64,000 nt of DNA from Actinoplanes subtropicus (GTDB taxonomy: Bacteria; Actinomycetota; Actinomycetes; Mycobacteriales; Micromonosporaceae): NCBI RefSeq assembly GCF_000721705.1, contig NZ_JOJL01000006.1, positions 124,001 to 188,000 of the forward strand, in the 5' to 3' direction. How positions within the stretch are numbered: the stretch's first letter is position 1; the number at the start of each line of letters is the position of its first letter. The notes under the pieces are model-generated. The model had not been told where the DNA came from and searched no databases. It saw only the letters and a list, made by a program, of their open reading frames with translations. Below, piece after piece: positions 54,676-63,003 of this stretch. Made by a program: the position numbers and the translations under genes.

Positions 54676-56136
54676 TCACGCGCGGAGTACCGACTGGGCG
54701 AAGTCGAACACCCGGTCCGGGTCGTACTTCTTGATCACCCGGCGCAGGCGGGAGAGGTTCGCGCCGTAGTAGGCGCTCGCCCAGTCGGACTGGCCGGGGT
54801 TCAGATAGTTGACGTACGCGCCGGTCCCCACGGCCGACCGCAGCGCCTGTTGAACCGCGAGCACCGCCGGCCCGTTCGCCGCGTTGCCGCTGTAGACCTG
54901 CACCGAGGCGTGCGCGGTGCGATGGGCGAACGCGGTGTCCGCCGTCCCGATCCCGGCCACCTGCCCGCGCAGCGAGTCGAAGAGCAGCACCATCCCCCGC
55001 TGCCGGCTCATCAGCGACACGACCTGGCCGGCGACCGACGACGTCACCGTCCGCTCGAGCATCCGCGACGCGGCCCGGAACGGCTCCGGCCCACCGGCCT
55101 TGCAGGCGGCGGTGGTCTGGTTGAGGCAGCCGGCGAAGTACTTCATCGCATCCAGGAAGCCGTACGTGTGGGTGGTCCGGAAGGCCGGCGCCGCACCGAC
55201 CGCGGCGATCAGCGACGACAGGTGGCCGGCCAGCGCGGCCGGGCTGCCGGTCCAGGTGCCGGTCACCCGGTTGGTCGGCGTGGCCGCGGCGGTCACCGCG
55301 CACAGCGAGCTGAGCTGGTGCGGCGCCGCGTCCATCCAGGACGACCAGCTTTGCAGGACCTTGGCCGTACGGGCGGCCGGGAAGCGCAGCGTGAAAACGG
55401 TGACGGCGGGCGCCGGCACGGTGCCGAAGGTGAAACTGGTGACGATGCCGCCGTTGCCGCCCCCACCGCCGCGCAGCGCCCAGAACAGGTCGGCGTCGTG
55501 ATTGCCGTCGACGGTGTGCAGCGCGCCGTCGGCGGTGACGACCGTGGCGCTCTTCAGGTGGTCGCAGGTCAGCCCGTACGCCCGGGCCGTCACGCCGATC
55601 CCGCCGCCGAGCGTGCTGCCGGCGACCCCGACGGTCGGGCAGGACCCGGCCGGCAACGCCCGCCCGTGCGCGGCGAGCGCCGCGTAGACGTCGATGAGCC
55701 GGCACCCGGCGCCGACGACCGCCGTCCCGTCGCTCCTGACCGTGATGGACTTTAGCGCCCCGAGGTCGACGACGACCCCACTGTTCGGCGTCGAATAGCC
55801 GGCGTAGCTGTGCCCACCACCGCGAGCAGCCAGCGGCACGCCGTGCCCACGCACCCGCTGCACACAGGTCCGCACGTCGTCGACCGTGGCCACCTGGGCG
55901 ATCGCGGCCGGCCGCCGCACGCCGAGCGCGGCGTTGTAGGGCTTGGCCGCCGCCGGGTAGGCGGCGTCGCCGGGCCGCAGCAGCGGCCCCCGGAGCGCCC
56001 GCTTCAGCCCCTCGTAGTCGACCCCGCTGGCCGCCGCGGCGACCGGCTCCCCGAGCAGCGTCGCCCCGGCCGCGACCGCGCCGGCCGTCGCCGCGAGACC
56101 GAGAAACCGCCGCCGCCCGAATCTGGAATCCCCCAT
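54676..56136 (-). CDS. Tat-exported bicovalent FAD oxidoreductase (BBE-like)
   Basis: This 486-residue flavoenzyme has a twin-arginine signal (GRRRFLGLAATAGAVAAGA). The PCMH-type FAD domain carries both covalent attachment sites: His109 in RGGGHSYAGYS and Cys166 in PAGSCPTVGVAG. Bicovalent FAD is typical of berberine-bridge-like and carbohydrate or alcohol oxidases with open active sites. The C-terminal BBE segment is present (YVNYLNPGQSDWASAYYGAN). Its substrate cannot be read from sequence; oligosaccharide or secondary-metabolite oxidation is likely. Apparently monocistronic. Confidence 0.9.
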   Translation of the reverse strand: MGDSRFGRRRFLGLAATAGAVAAGATLLGEPVAAAASGVDYEGLKRALRGPLLRPGDAAYPAAAKPYNAALGVRRPAAIAQVATVDDVRTCVQRVRGHGVPLAARGGGHSYAGYSTPNSGVVVDLGALKSITVRSDGTAVVGAGCRLIDVYAALAAHGRALPAGSCPTVGVAGSTLGGGIGVTARAYGLTCDHLKSATVVTADGALHTVDGNHDADLFWALRGGGGGNGGIVTSFTFGTVPAPAVTVFTLRFPAARTAKVLQSWSSWMDAAPHQLSSLCAVTAAATPTNRVTGTWTGSPAALAGHLSSLIAAVGAAPAFRTTHTYGFLDAMKYFAGCLNQTTAACKAGGPEPFRAASRMLERTVTSSVAGQVVSLMSRQRGMVLLFDSLRGQVAGIGTADTAFAHRTAHASVQVYSGNAANGPAVLAVQQALRSAVGTGAYVNYLNPGQSDWASAYYGANLSRLRRVIKKYDPDRVFDFAQSVLRA

Positions 56137-56189
56137 GGGGAGGACTCTAGGGATTCACGGCAGCCCCTACGTCATGCTTTCGTGCCGCG

Positions 56190-57917
56190 TTACAGGTCCA
56201 GGACGACGGCGGAGCGGGGGCGGCTGGAGCAGATCAGCACGTTGCCCTCGGCCGGCGGGTCGACCGGCTCGGTCGTGTACTCCACCTCACCGGAGAGCAG
56301 CCCCGTTTCGCAGTTGTGGCACACCCCGACCCGGCAGGACCAGCGCACCGGCACGTCGCACGCCTCGGCGAGGTCGAGCAGGCTCCCGGCCGGCTCCGCC
56401 CATGGCACGGTCAGGTCGCTGCGCACGAACGACACCGCCGGCCCGCTCCCCGGTTCGCCCGCCGGCGGGTGCGGCGCCCGTCCGGGCCGCGCGCTGATTC
56501 CCGGGGTCAGCCCCGGCCGCGACCCGAAGATCTCGCTGCGGATCCGCCCGGCCGGCACCCCGACCGCCACCAGGGCCGAACTGACGTCGCCGAGAAAGGA
56601 CGAAGGACCGCAGAGGTACGCCTCGACGCCGCCCGGCAAGCCCAGCCCGCCCAGCACCGTCGCCGTCAGCCGGCCGGCCCCGTCGTAGTCGCGGTCCCCG
56701 GGCGCCGGCCGGCTGAGGGCGACATACGAGTGAGCGTTCGGCAATGCGGCCAGCAATCCCCTGACCTCGGACGCGAACGGCCGTTCCGCCGCATCCCGCG
56801 CCGCCTGCACCCACCACACCTCGCGCCCGGGTTTCTCCGCCGCCAGCGCGTGCAGCATGGCCAGCACCGGGGTGGCACCGACCCCGCCGCTGATCAGCAG
56901 CACCGGCCCCGGCCCCGGCCGCAGCACGAATGTCCCCCTCGGCGCGGCGACGTCGAGCAGGTCCCCAGGCCGCACGTGCGTGTGCAGATACCCGCTGGCC
57001 TGCCCGTGCGGCTCCCGCTTGACGCTGATCCGGTACTCGGTGGCGCCCGGCTCACCGGACAACGAATAACTTCGAACAAGACCGGGCTTCAGCCGTACGG
57101 TCAAGAACTGCCCGGGCAACGCCGGCGGCACCGCCCCGCCGGCCGGGTCGGCCAGCCGAACCGAGGCAATAGTGCTGCTCTCCGCGTCCACGGCGGTCAC
57201 CCGCAACGGCCGGAACCCGGCCCAGGCCGGCGCCGGCTCGGCCTCGACCAGCCCGGCGTTCCCGCCGGCCGTCGCCGGCTGCGCCAGCATCGCCCGGAAC
57301 GACCCCTGCCAGCCCGGGCTGAGCGCCGGGATGCGCAGCGCCCGCTCGATCCGGTCCCGCGGATGCCCCGGCAGGTAGAGCAGCGCGTCGACCTCGGCCA
57401 CGGTCATCGCCTCCGGCCCGCCGGCCACCTTGACGATCTCGTCACCGGCCCGGACCTCGCCCTCCTCGAGGACCCGGAAGTAGAACCCCGGTCGCCGATG
57501 CTGGACGAGCAGGGCCGGCATCCGCGGCTCGTCCATCCGGATCCCGACCCGATAACAGGTCACCCGGGGCTGCGTCACCTCGAACAGCGCCGCCCCGATC
57601 CGATACCGGTCCCCGATCCGCACCTCGTCGTCGGCCAGCCCGTCGACCGTGAAGTTCTCCCCGAACTGCCCGTACGAGAAATCGTCCCGCCCGAGGAAGT
57701 CCCGCCAGTACCGGTAGGAATCCAGCTGGTAGACGAACACGGCCCGCTGCTCGCCACCGTGCCCGCCGAGATCCCCCTGCCCGTCCCCGTCGATGTTGAG
57801 CCGCCGCACCATGGCCGCCCCGCCCACCGGCGACTTCCAGATGCCCGTGTAGACCGACCGCCCCCGCCACACGACATCCTTGGGCAGTCCGACATTGACC
57901 GATCGCAGCGTCGCCAC
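56190..57917 (-). CDS. MOSC - flavin reductase - 2Fe-2S ferredoxin fusion
   Basis: This 575-residue cytoplasmic protein has three parts. Residues 1-215 are a YiiM-like MOSC domain (FGENFTVDGL, and the conserved Cys in PRVTCYRVGIRM) plus its 3-alpha tail. Residues about 230-470 are a ferredoxin-reductase-like flavin/NAD domain (VRSYSLSGEPG, LLISGGVGATPVLAML). The last 85 residues are a plant-type ferredoxin with Cys spacing C-x4-C-x2-C...C (CRVGVCHNC, LIC). This order could pass electrons from NAD(P)H to a substrate bound at the MOSC domain, perhaps N-hydroxylated compounds or thiols. GTG 57917 is chosen for GGAAGG upstream. Confidence 0.88.
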   Translation of the reverse strand: MATLRSVNVGLPKDVVWRGRSVYTGIWKSPVGGAAMVRRLNIDGDGQGDLGGHGGEQRAVFVYQLDSYRYWRDFLGRDDFSYGQFGENFTVDGLADDEVRIGDRYRIGAALFEVTQPRVTCYRVGIRMDEPRMPALLVQHRRPGFYFRVLEEGEVRAGDEIVKVAGGPEAMTVAEVDALLYLPGHPRDRIERALRIPALSPGWQGSFRAMLAQPATAGGNAGLVEAEPAPAWAGFRPLRVTAVDAESSTIASVRLADPAGGAVPPALPGQFLTVRLKPGLVRSYSLSGEPGATEYRISVKREPHGQASGYLHTHVRPGDLLDVAAPRGTFVLRPGPGPVLLISGGVGATPVLAMLHALAAEKPGREVWWVQAARDAAERPFASEVRGLLAALPNAHSYVALSRPAPGDRDYDGAGRLTATVLGGLGLPGGVEAYLCGPSSFLGDVSSALVAVGVPAGRIRSEIFGSRPGLTPGISARPGRAPHPPAGEPGSGPAVSFVRSDLTVPWAEPAGSLLDLAEACDVPVRWSCRVGVCHNCETGLLSGEVEYTTEPVDPPAEGNVLICSSRPRSAVVLDL

Positions 57918-57956
57918 GCCCCCATCCTTCCCCACGCCGGGCGGTAAGGTGCGCCG

Positions 57957-58397
57957 ATGAAGTCGCGGCTACCCTTCGCGGTCGTGGCGGCCGCCCTGGC
58001 TCTGGCCGGCTGCGGCGGCCCGGCGCAGCAGCCGATGCCCACCGGGCCGCTCGCCGCCGCGGCCGACCGGCGGGCCGCGCACGCGGTGGCCGCGACCGAC
58101 CCGGACCTGAACTGTGTGGCCCAGTCGTTCGGCCTCCGGCCCGCCGACGCCAAGACCATCGATCAGGTGGCCACGGTCTACGCCTGGGTCTACTGCCACA
58201 GCAAGACCAGCGACACCGCCGAGGTGGTCCCCGCCGCCGTCACCGGGGAGGACGCCGTCCAGATACCCAGCGACGCCGATTACACCGGCGACATCGAGCG
58301 CATCTTCCCCGCCGACGTCCGCGGCCGAACGGCCGACATCCCCAAGTCCATGCAGGAGCTGGTCGCGAGCCTCCCGAGCGGCCCACCACCCGACTGA
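57957..58397 (+). CDS. Small lipoprotein of unknown function
   Basis: This 146-residue protein starts with a clear lipoprotein signal (AVVAAALALAGC, Cys19). The mature part has two further cysteines (NCVAQSF and YCHSKTS) that could form a disulfide, and a Pro-rich end. No family is recognised. It is divergent from the MOSC fusion gene with a 39-bp gap and converges on the deaminase-like gene. Confidence 0.75.
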   Translation: MKSRLPFAVVAAALALAGCGGPAQQPMPTGPLAAAADRRAAHAVAATDPDLNCVAQSFGLRPADAKTIDQVATVYAWVYCHSKTSDTAEVVPAAVTGEDAVQIPSDADYTGDIERIFPADVRGRTADIPKSMQELVASLPSGPPPD

Positions 58398-58400
58398 CTC

Positions 58401-58419
58401 ACGGCCGGGCGGCGGCCGT
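58401..58419. terminator. Hairpin between converging genes
   Basis: ACGGCCG (58401-58407) pairs with CGGCCGT (58413-58419) over a 5-nt loop, with outer GACTG/CAGTC pairing. It lies between the stop codons of the lipoprotein and the deaminase-like gene and could serve both strands. Confidence 0.5.
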
Positions 58420-58862
58420 CAGTCGAACAGCGCCGGGTCGAACTCCTGCGTCCCCTCGTCGGGGGTCCAGCGCGCCGCCAGCGGCATCAGATCCTCGATG
58501 CGTACGCTGCGCACCCCCACGGACGTCGGCAGGATGACGCGAATCCCCGGGTGGTAGTCGAACAGGACCTGGCGGTCGCGGCCGCACGGGCCGACCGGTC
58601 CTCGTCCGAGGTTGCCGACCGCGACGATCGTGGTGAGTTCGCGGGCGCCGGACGCCCGCGCGTGTCCGAGGGCCACCAGCTCGGCGCAGGGGCCGCCGAG
58701 GAAGTGGTACAGGTTGATGCCGCCGTGCATCCGGCCCTGCGCGTCGCGCACCGCGGCGCCCATGGTGTAGACGCCGCCGTCCCCGTCGGTGTTGGCGTCG
58801 ACTATGGCTCCGGCGTACGCCATGAGGTCTTGATCTTCTGGGGTCAGTTCGTGGAGCTCCAT
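58419..58862 (-). CDS. Cytidine/blasticidin deaminase-like protein
   Basis: This 147-residue protein matches small CDA-fold deaminases: INLYHFLGGPCAELVALG has the zinc ligand Cys and catalytic Glu (C-A-E), and GPCGRDRQVLFDYHPG is the second zinc segment. There the expected PCxxC reads PCGRD: Cys93 is kept but the third ligand position is Asp96. The enzyme could bind zinc through Asp, or have changed function. ATG 58862 is chosen over longer starts. A TGAAT-N4-ATTCA palindrome lies 19 bp upstream, shared with the divergent nucleoside hydrolase operon, which supports nucleoside salvage. Confidence 0.8.
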   Translation of the reverse strand: MELHELTPEDQDLMAYAGAIVDANTDGDGGVYTMGAAVRDAQGRMHGGINLYHFLGGPCAELVALGHARASGARELTTIVAVGNLGRGPVGPCGRDRQVLFDYHPGIRVILPTSVGVRSVRIEDLMPLAARWTPDEGTQEFDPALFD

Positions 58863-58880
58863 CGCGATGAACCTACCGGA

Positions 58881-58894
58881 TGAATATCGATTCA
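58881..58894. promoter_or_regulatory. Operator copy 1, TGAAT-N4-ATTCA
   Basis: TGAATATCGATTCA, with perfect 5-bp arms, lies 19 bp before the deaminase-like gene. An equal motif is at 59000-59013. Confidence 0.6.
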
Positions 58895-58948
58895 CGGGTG
58901 CATGAAAACGCCGTTCGTTCCGGATGCCGCCAGTCGGGACCGCCCCCG

Positions 58949-58977
58949 TTGACAACCGCGACATCGAGCGTTAACAG
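58949..58977 (+). promoter_or_regulatory. Promoter of the nucleoside hydrolase operon
   Basis: TTGACA (58949-58954) and TAACAG (58972-58977) are 17 nt apart. The transcript would start near 58984, just before operator copy 2. Confidence 0.5.
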
Positions 58978-58999
58978 TATGCGCATGGCCAGTCGCCTA

Positions 59000-59013
59000 T
59001 GAATGTATATTCA
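59000..59013. promoter_or_regulatory. Operator copy 2, TGAAT-N4-ATTCA
   Basis: TGAATGTATATTCA lies 16-29 bp before TTG 59029, inside the probable 5' leader and downstream of the predicted promoter. This is a good position for a repressor. Confidence 0.6.
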
Positions 59014-59028
59014 CCACCGGGAGCATCC

Positions 59029-59898
59029 TTGCGCCGCGTCATCGTCAACACCGATGCCAAGAACGAAGCCGACGACCAGTTCGCCATCGTGCATGCCCTG
59101 CTCTCCCCCACCCTGGACGTCCGCGGCCTGATCCCGGCCCACTTCGGCCGGCATCGCGGCGACCGGAGCATGGCGGAGTCCCGCGAGGAGATCGACCTGC
59201 TCCTGCGGCTGATGGACCGGACCGGCAAGGTCCCGGTCGCGAACGGCGCCGCCGAGCCGATCCCGGACGAGTCGACCCCGCGGGACAGCGCCGGCGCCCG
59301 GCTGATCATCGAGGAGAGCCGCGAAGACGGACCGCTGTATGTCGCCTTCCTCGGGCCGCTCACCGACCTGGCCTCGGCGATCCTGCTCGACCCGGCGATC
59401 GTCCACCGGGACGTCACCGTGATCTGGATCGGCGGGGTCGGGTACGGCGGCATCGACGTCGCCTATCCCGGCCCGGAGTTCAACCTCGGCAACGACATCG
59501 CGGCCGCCAACGTGGTCTTCGGCTCGGGGATCACCGTCTGGCAGGTGCCGTCGAACGTGTACTCCCAGGTCTCGGTGGGCTACGCCGAGCTCGAGGAGAA
59601 GATCGGCGGCACCTCCGAACTGGCCGACTACCTGATCCGGCAGCTGGTCGAGTGGAACGCCGCATACCACCCGGAACCGATCGAGTCCCGGTCGCTGGGC
59701 GACTCCCCGGCGATCTCGCTGATGCTCTTCCCGCGCGGCGGCCAGTTCCGCACCGTGCCGGCTCCCCGCTTCGGGCGGGAGGGCCACTACCTGCCGGGCA
59801 CCGGCAACCCCATCCGGGTCGTCGAGACGGTCGACGTCCGGTTCCTGCTCGAGGACATGTTCGCCAAGATCCGCCGGTTTGGGAGAGATAAAGCATGA
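59029..59898 (+). CDS. Inosine/uridine-preferring nucleoside hydrolase family protein
   Basis: This 289-residue protein should split the N-glycosidic bond of nucleosides to base plus ribose. The N-terminal calcium-binding motif is VNTDAKNEADDQFA, a family variant of DTDPGxDD. A second Asp cluster is in IGGVGYGG and EFNLGNDIAAAN. TTG 59029 is preferred over ATG 58999 because GGGAG lies 5 nt upstream, the family begins at this RRVIVNTD, and the earlier ATG lies on the operator palindrome. It is first in an operon with a CUT1 importer. Confidence 0.87.
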   Translation: MRRVIVNTDAKNEADDQFAIVHALLSPTLDVRGLIPAHFGRHRGDRSMAESREEIDLLLRLMDRTGKVPVANGAAEPIPDESTPRDSAGARLIIEESREDGPLYVAFLGPLTDLASAILLDPAIVHRDVTVIWIGGVGYGGIDVAYPGPEFNLGNDIAAANVVFGSGITVWQVPSNVYSQVSVGYAELEEKIGGTSELADYLIRQLVEWNAAYHPEPIESRSLGDSPAISLMLFPRGGQFRTVPAPRFGREGHYLPGTGNPIRVVETVDVRFLLEDMFAKIRRFGRDKA

Positions 59899-61175
59899 TA
59901 AATCGCCGCAAGTTTCTCGGCCTCACCGGAGGCGCCGCGATCGCCGCCGGGCTGTCCGCCTGCACCGGCACCAGCGGCGGGACGAATCAGACGACAAGCA
60001 CCGGCTCCAAGGAGCTACGCCTGTTCACGTACGAGGACAACTCCACGGTCGGCCTGCTCAAGGAGCAGATCAAGAAGTTCGACGCGCAGAACGGCACGAC
60101 CACCACGGTGGACTCGCTGCCCGGCTCCGGCGCCGCCGTCTACCCCGACAAGCTGCGCACCGAACTGCTCGGCGGCAAGGGCCCGGACGTCTGGCGGATC
60201 TGGGGCGGCCAGATCGGCGCGCCCTTCGTGACCGCCAAACAGGCCATGGACCTGAGCAAGTACTACCAGAAGTACGGCTGGGACTCGAAGATCAACCCGG
60301 CCGCGGTCCAGGGCATGACCTTCGACGGGGTGAAGGGCGGCATGCCGTTCATCGCGCTCGGCATCGGCTGCTGGTACTCGAAGGCCGCGTTCGCCAAGGC
60401 CGGCGTCGCCGCGCCGCCCACCTCGTACGCGGAACTGGAGGAGGTCAACACCAAGCTGGTGAAGGCCGGCATCACCCCGGCCGGCCTGGGCGGCAAGTAC
60501 GGCTGGGACGTGATGCGCCTGTTCGAGTACCTCCTCGAGACGAGCGCCGGGCCGGACCTGCACGACAAGCTGCTCACCGGCGGCGAGACCTGGGACCGCC
60601 CCGAGGTGGTCACCGCGTTCACCAACTTCAAGAAGTGGCAGGACCAGAAGTGGCTGCCGGAGGGGTCGGTCGGGCTGGATCCGGCCGAGGTCGAGCTCTG
60701 GTACGTGCAAGGCAAGTCGGCGTACACGATCACCGGCCCGTGGACCGAGGCGCAGGGCATCCAGGCCGGCGGCAAGAAGTCGGCCGACTTCGGCGTCTTC
60801 GAGCTGCCGACCGGGCAGAACCCGCTGCGGCACTCCGGCTTCGTCGAGGGCTACATGATCAACGCGAAGGCCGGGAACCCGGACCTGGCGGCGGCGCTGC
60901 TCGATTTCCTGAACCAGCCATCGACGCACAAGGCGCTGAAGATCACCGCCTCGGTGGTGGCCGGCGCCGAGCCCGACCAGGCCACGCTGCCGCTGTCCTA
61001 CCAGTGGGCGAAGGGCCCCGCCACCAAGCCGTTCTACACGATCCAGGACCAGGCGTTCCCGAAGAAGGAGGCGGACCAGTACTTCGCGATCCAGAGTGAC
61101 GTGCTGCAGGGCAGGACCACCCCGGCGGACGCGGCCAGGAAGATGCAGGACGTGATCAAGGCCTGGAAGAGATGA
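59895..61175 (+). CDS. Substrate-binding lipoprotein of the nucleoside-hydrolase importer
   Basis: This 426-residue SBP_bac_1 protein begins INRRKFLGLTGGAAIAAGLSAC, a lipoprotein signal with a twin-basic start (possible Tat export) and Cys22. Landmarks are LRLFTYEDNSTVGLLKEQIK and the C-terminal DVLQGRTTPADAARKMQDVI. ATG 59895 overlaps the preceding stop (ATGA). A nucleoside or riboside ligand is inferred from the neighbouring hydrolase. Confidence 0.9.
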   Translation: MINRRKFLGLTGGAAIAAGLSACTGTSGGTNQTTSTGSKELRLFTYEDNSTVGLLKEQIKKFDAQNGTTTTVDSLPGSGAAVYPDKLRTELLGGKGPDVWRIWGGQIGAPFVTAKQAMDLSKYYQKYGWDSKINPAAVQGMTFDGVKGGMPFIALGIGCWYSKAAFAKAGVAAPPTSYAELEEVNTKLVKAGITPAGLGGKYGWDVMRLFEYLLETSAGPDLHDKLLTGGETWDRPEVVTAFTNFKKWQDQKWLPEGSVGLDPAEVELWYVQGKSAYTITGPWTEAQGIQAGGKKSADFGVFELPTGQNPLRHSGFVEGYMINAKAGNPDLAAALLDFLNQPSTHKALKITASVVAGAEPDQATLPLSYQWAKGPATKPFYTIQDQAFPKKEADQYFAIQSDVLQGRTTPADAARKMQDVIKAWKR

Positions 61176-62047
61176 GCCGCAGAGGGGGCGCGGTGGCCTG
61201 GGTGTTCGCCGCGCCCGCCCTGCTCGTCTACGTCGTCTTCCTGGTCTACCCCGCGGTGTCCTCGCTGTGGTTCAGCTTCACCGACTGGGACGGGCTGAGC
61301 CCCACGTACCACGTGGTCGGTTTGCAGAATTACACGTCGATGCCGAGCGATCCGGTGGTCGTCCAGGCCGCGGTCAACAACCTGATCTGGGCCGTGGTCA
61401 CCGTCGTGGTGCCGGTCGTCCTGGGCTTGGCGCTGGCGGTGGCGCTCAACGGGAAGGTCCGCGGCAAGCCGCTCCTGCGGCTGGTCTTCTACACCCCCGC
61501 GGTGCTGCCGCTGGTGAGTGTCGCCTCGATCTGGGGCTGGCTGTACAACCCGCAGTACGGCGCGATCAACGCGTTCCTGCGGGCGGTCGGGCTGGACAGC
61601 CTCGCCCAGCCGTGGCTCGGCCAGGACTCGACCGCGCTGGCCGCGACCATGGTGGCGGCGATCTGGCTGCGGGTCGGCTTTCCCATGCTGCTCTATCTGG
61701 CGGCCCTGCAGGGCATTCCGCAGGACCTGTACGAGGCGGCGACCGTCGACGGCGCGACCCGGTGGCAGCGGTTCTGGCACATCACGATGCCCAGTCTCAA
61801 GGCCGCGCACTACGTCGTCATCGCGCTCTCGGTGATCGACTCGTTCAAGGTGTTCGACCTGATCTACGCGATGACCTACGGCGGGCCGGGCACCGCCACC
61901 CAGGTCATGGGCACCTGGATGTACTTCAACGTCTTCCAGTACAACCAGGCCGGCTACGGCACCGCGATCGCCGTCGTGATCACCCTGGTCGCGATCGTGG
62001 TCAGCGTCCCGTACGTCCGCTCGCAGACCAAGGAGCAGACCACGTGA
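61172..62047 (+). CDS. CUT1 ABC permease (MalF type), nucleoside cluster
   Basis: This 291-residue protein has six membrane segments from WVFAAPALLVYVVFLVYPAV. The EAA loop is YEAATVDGATRWQRFWHITM near residue 188. ATG 61172 overlaps the binding-protein stop (ATGA). Confidence 0.92.
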   Translation: MSRRGGAVAWVFAAPALLVYVVFLVYPAVSSLWFSFTDWDGLSPTYHVVGLQNYTSMPSDPVVVQAAVNNLIWAVVTVVVPVVLGLALAVALNGKVRGKPLLRLVFYTPAVLPLVSVASIWGWLYNPQYGAINAFLRAVGLDSLAQPWLGQDSTALAATMVAAIWLRVGFPMLLYLAALQGIPQDLYEAATVDGATRWQRFWHITMPSLKAAHYVVIALSVIDSFKVFDLIYAMTYGGPGTATQVMGTWMYFNVFQYNQAGYGTAIAVVITLVAIVVSVPYVRSQTKEQTT

Positions 62048-62928
62048 CCATCGCACCCGCTGCTCCGGCCACGACCGTCCCGGAGACGGCGGTCGAGGTC
62101 AACCGCAGACCGCGCGGCGGCATCGGCGCCACCGTCCTGATGACGCTCGCCGCGCTGGTATGGATCTCGCCGCTGATGCTGCTGGTGATCACCGCGCTGC
62201 GGCCGCTCGCCGACTTCGTCTCGCACGGGCCGCTCTCCTGGCCGCACAGCCTCACGATGCACAACTTCACCCAGGCCTGGGACATCGGCAACTTCGCCAC
62301 GACGTACCGCAACAGCACGATCGTGCTGGTCCTGAAGGTTCCGCTGGGCGTTTTCCTCTCCGCGATGCTGGCGTACGCCCTGGCCAAGCTCCGCATCCGG
62401 TGCGGCGCGGCGATCATGTACACGGTGTTCCTCGGCCTGACCATCCCGATCTACATCACGATCGTGCCGGTCTTCGTGATGGCCCGCAGCGCCGGCATCA
62501 CCGACAGCCTGATCGGGCTGATCGGCCCGTACCTGGCCTTCGGCATCCCGTTCGAGGTGCTGGTCCTGCAGTCGTTCATCCGGCAGATCCCGGACGAGAT
62601 CGTCGAGGCGGCCCGGATCGACGGCGCCGGCGCCTGGCGGATCTTCCTGACCATCATCCTGCCGCTGGCCGCTCCCGCCCTGGTCACCGTGCTGATCCTG
62701 GACGCCGTGGCGACCTGGAACGAGTTCCTGTTCGCGCTGATCCTGCTCAACTCGGACGCGCACAAGACCATCCCGGTCGGCCTGCTCAACTTCCAGGGGC
62801 AGTTCTCCAACAACAGCACCGGGCTGGCCGCGGGCATCCTGATCGCGGTCGTGCCGATCCTGATCGCGTACACGTTCCTGCAACGCTGGATCGTCGGCGG
62901 CCTGACCGCGGGAGCCGCCAAGGGGTGA
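62044..62928 (+). CDS. CUT1 ABC permease (MalG type), nucleoside cluster
   Basis: This 294-residue protein has a short cytoplasmic N-terminus, six membrane segments and the EAA loop VEAARIDGAGAWRIFLTIIL near residue 186. GTG 62044 overlaps the previous stop (GTGA). The family end IVGGLTAGAAKG is intact. It is the last gene of the operon; no ATPase is encoded. Confidence 0.92.
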   Translation: MTIAPAAPATTVPETAVEVNRRPRGGIGATVLMTLAALVWISPLMLLVITALRPLADFVSHGPLSWPHSLTMHNFTQAWDIGNFATTYRNSTIVLVLKVPLGVFLSAMLAYALAKLRIRCGAAIMYTVFLGLTIPIYITIVPVFVMARSAGITDSLIGLIGPYLAFGIPFEVLVLQSFIRQIPDEIVEAARIDGAGAWRIFLTIILPLAAPALVTVLILDAVATWNEFLFALILLNSDAHKTIPVGLLNFQGQFSNNSTGLAAGILIAVVPILIAYTFLQRWIVGGLTAGAAKG

Positions 62929-62967
62929 GCGAACCTCACGTTTTCGTGCCGGGCCGGGGCACGCACA

Positions 62968-62996
62968 GGAAACACTTAGCTTTGCCTGTCTAGCCT
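62968..62996 (+). promoter_or_regulatory. Possible promoter of the last membrane-protein unit
   Basis: TAGCCT (62991-62996) ends 7 nt before GTG 63004, which fits a leaderless transcript. GGAAAC (62968-62973) with GTCT (62988-62991) could alternatively be an ECF-sigma promoter, though the 14-nt spacing is short for that class. Confidence 0.35.
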
Positions 62997-63003
62997 CGCC
63001 GCT

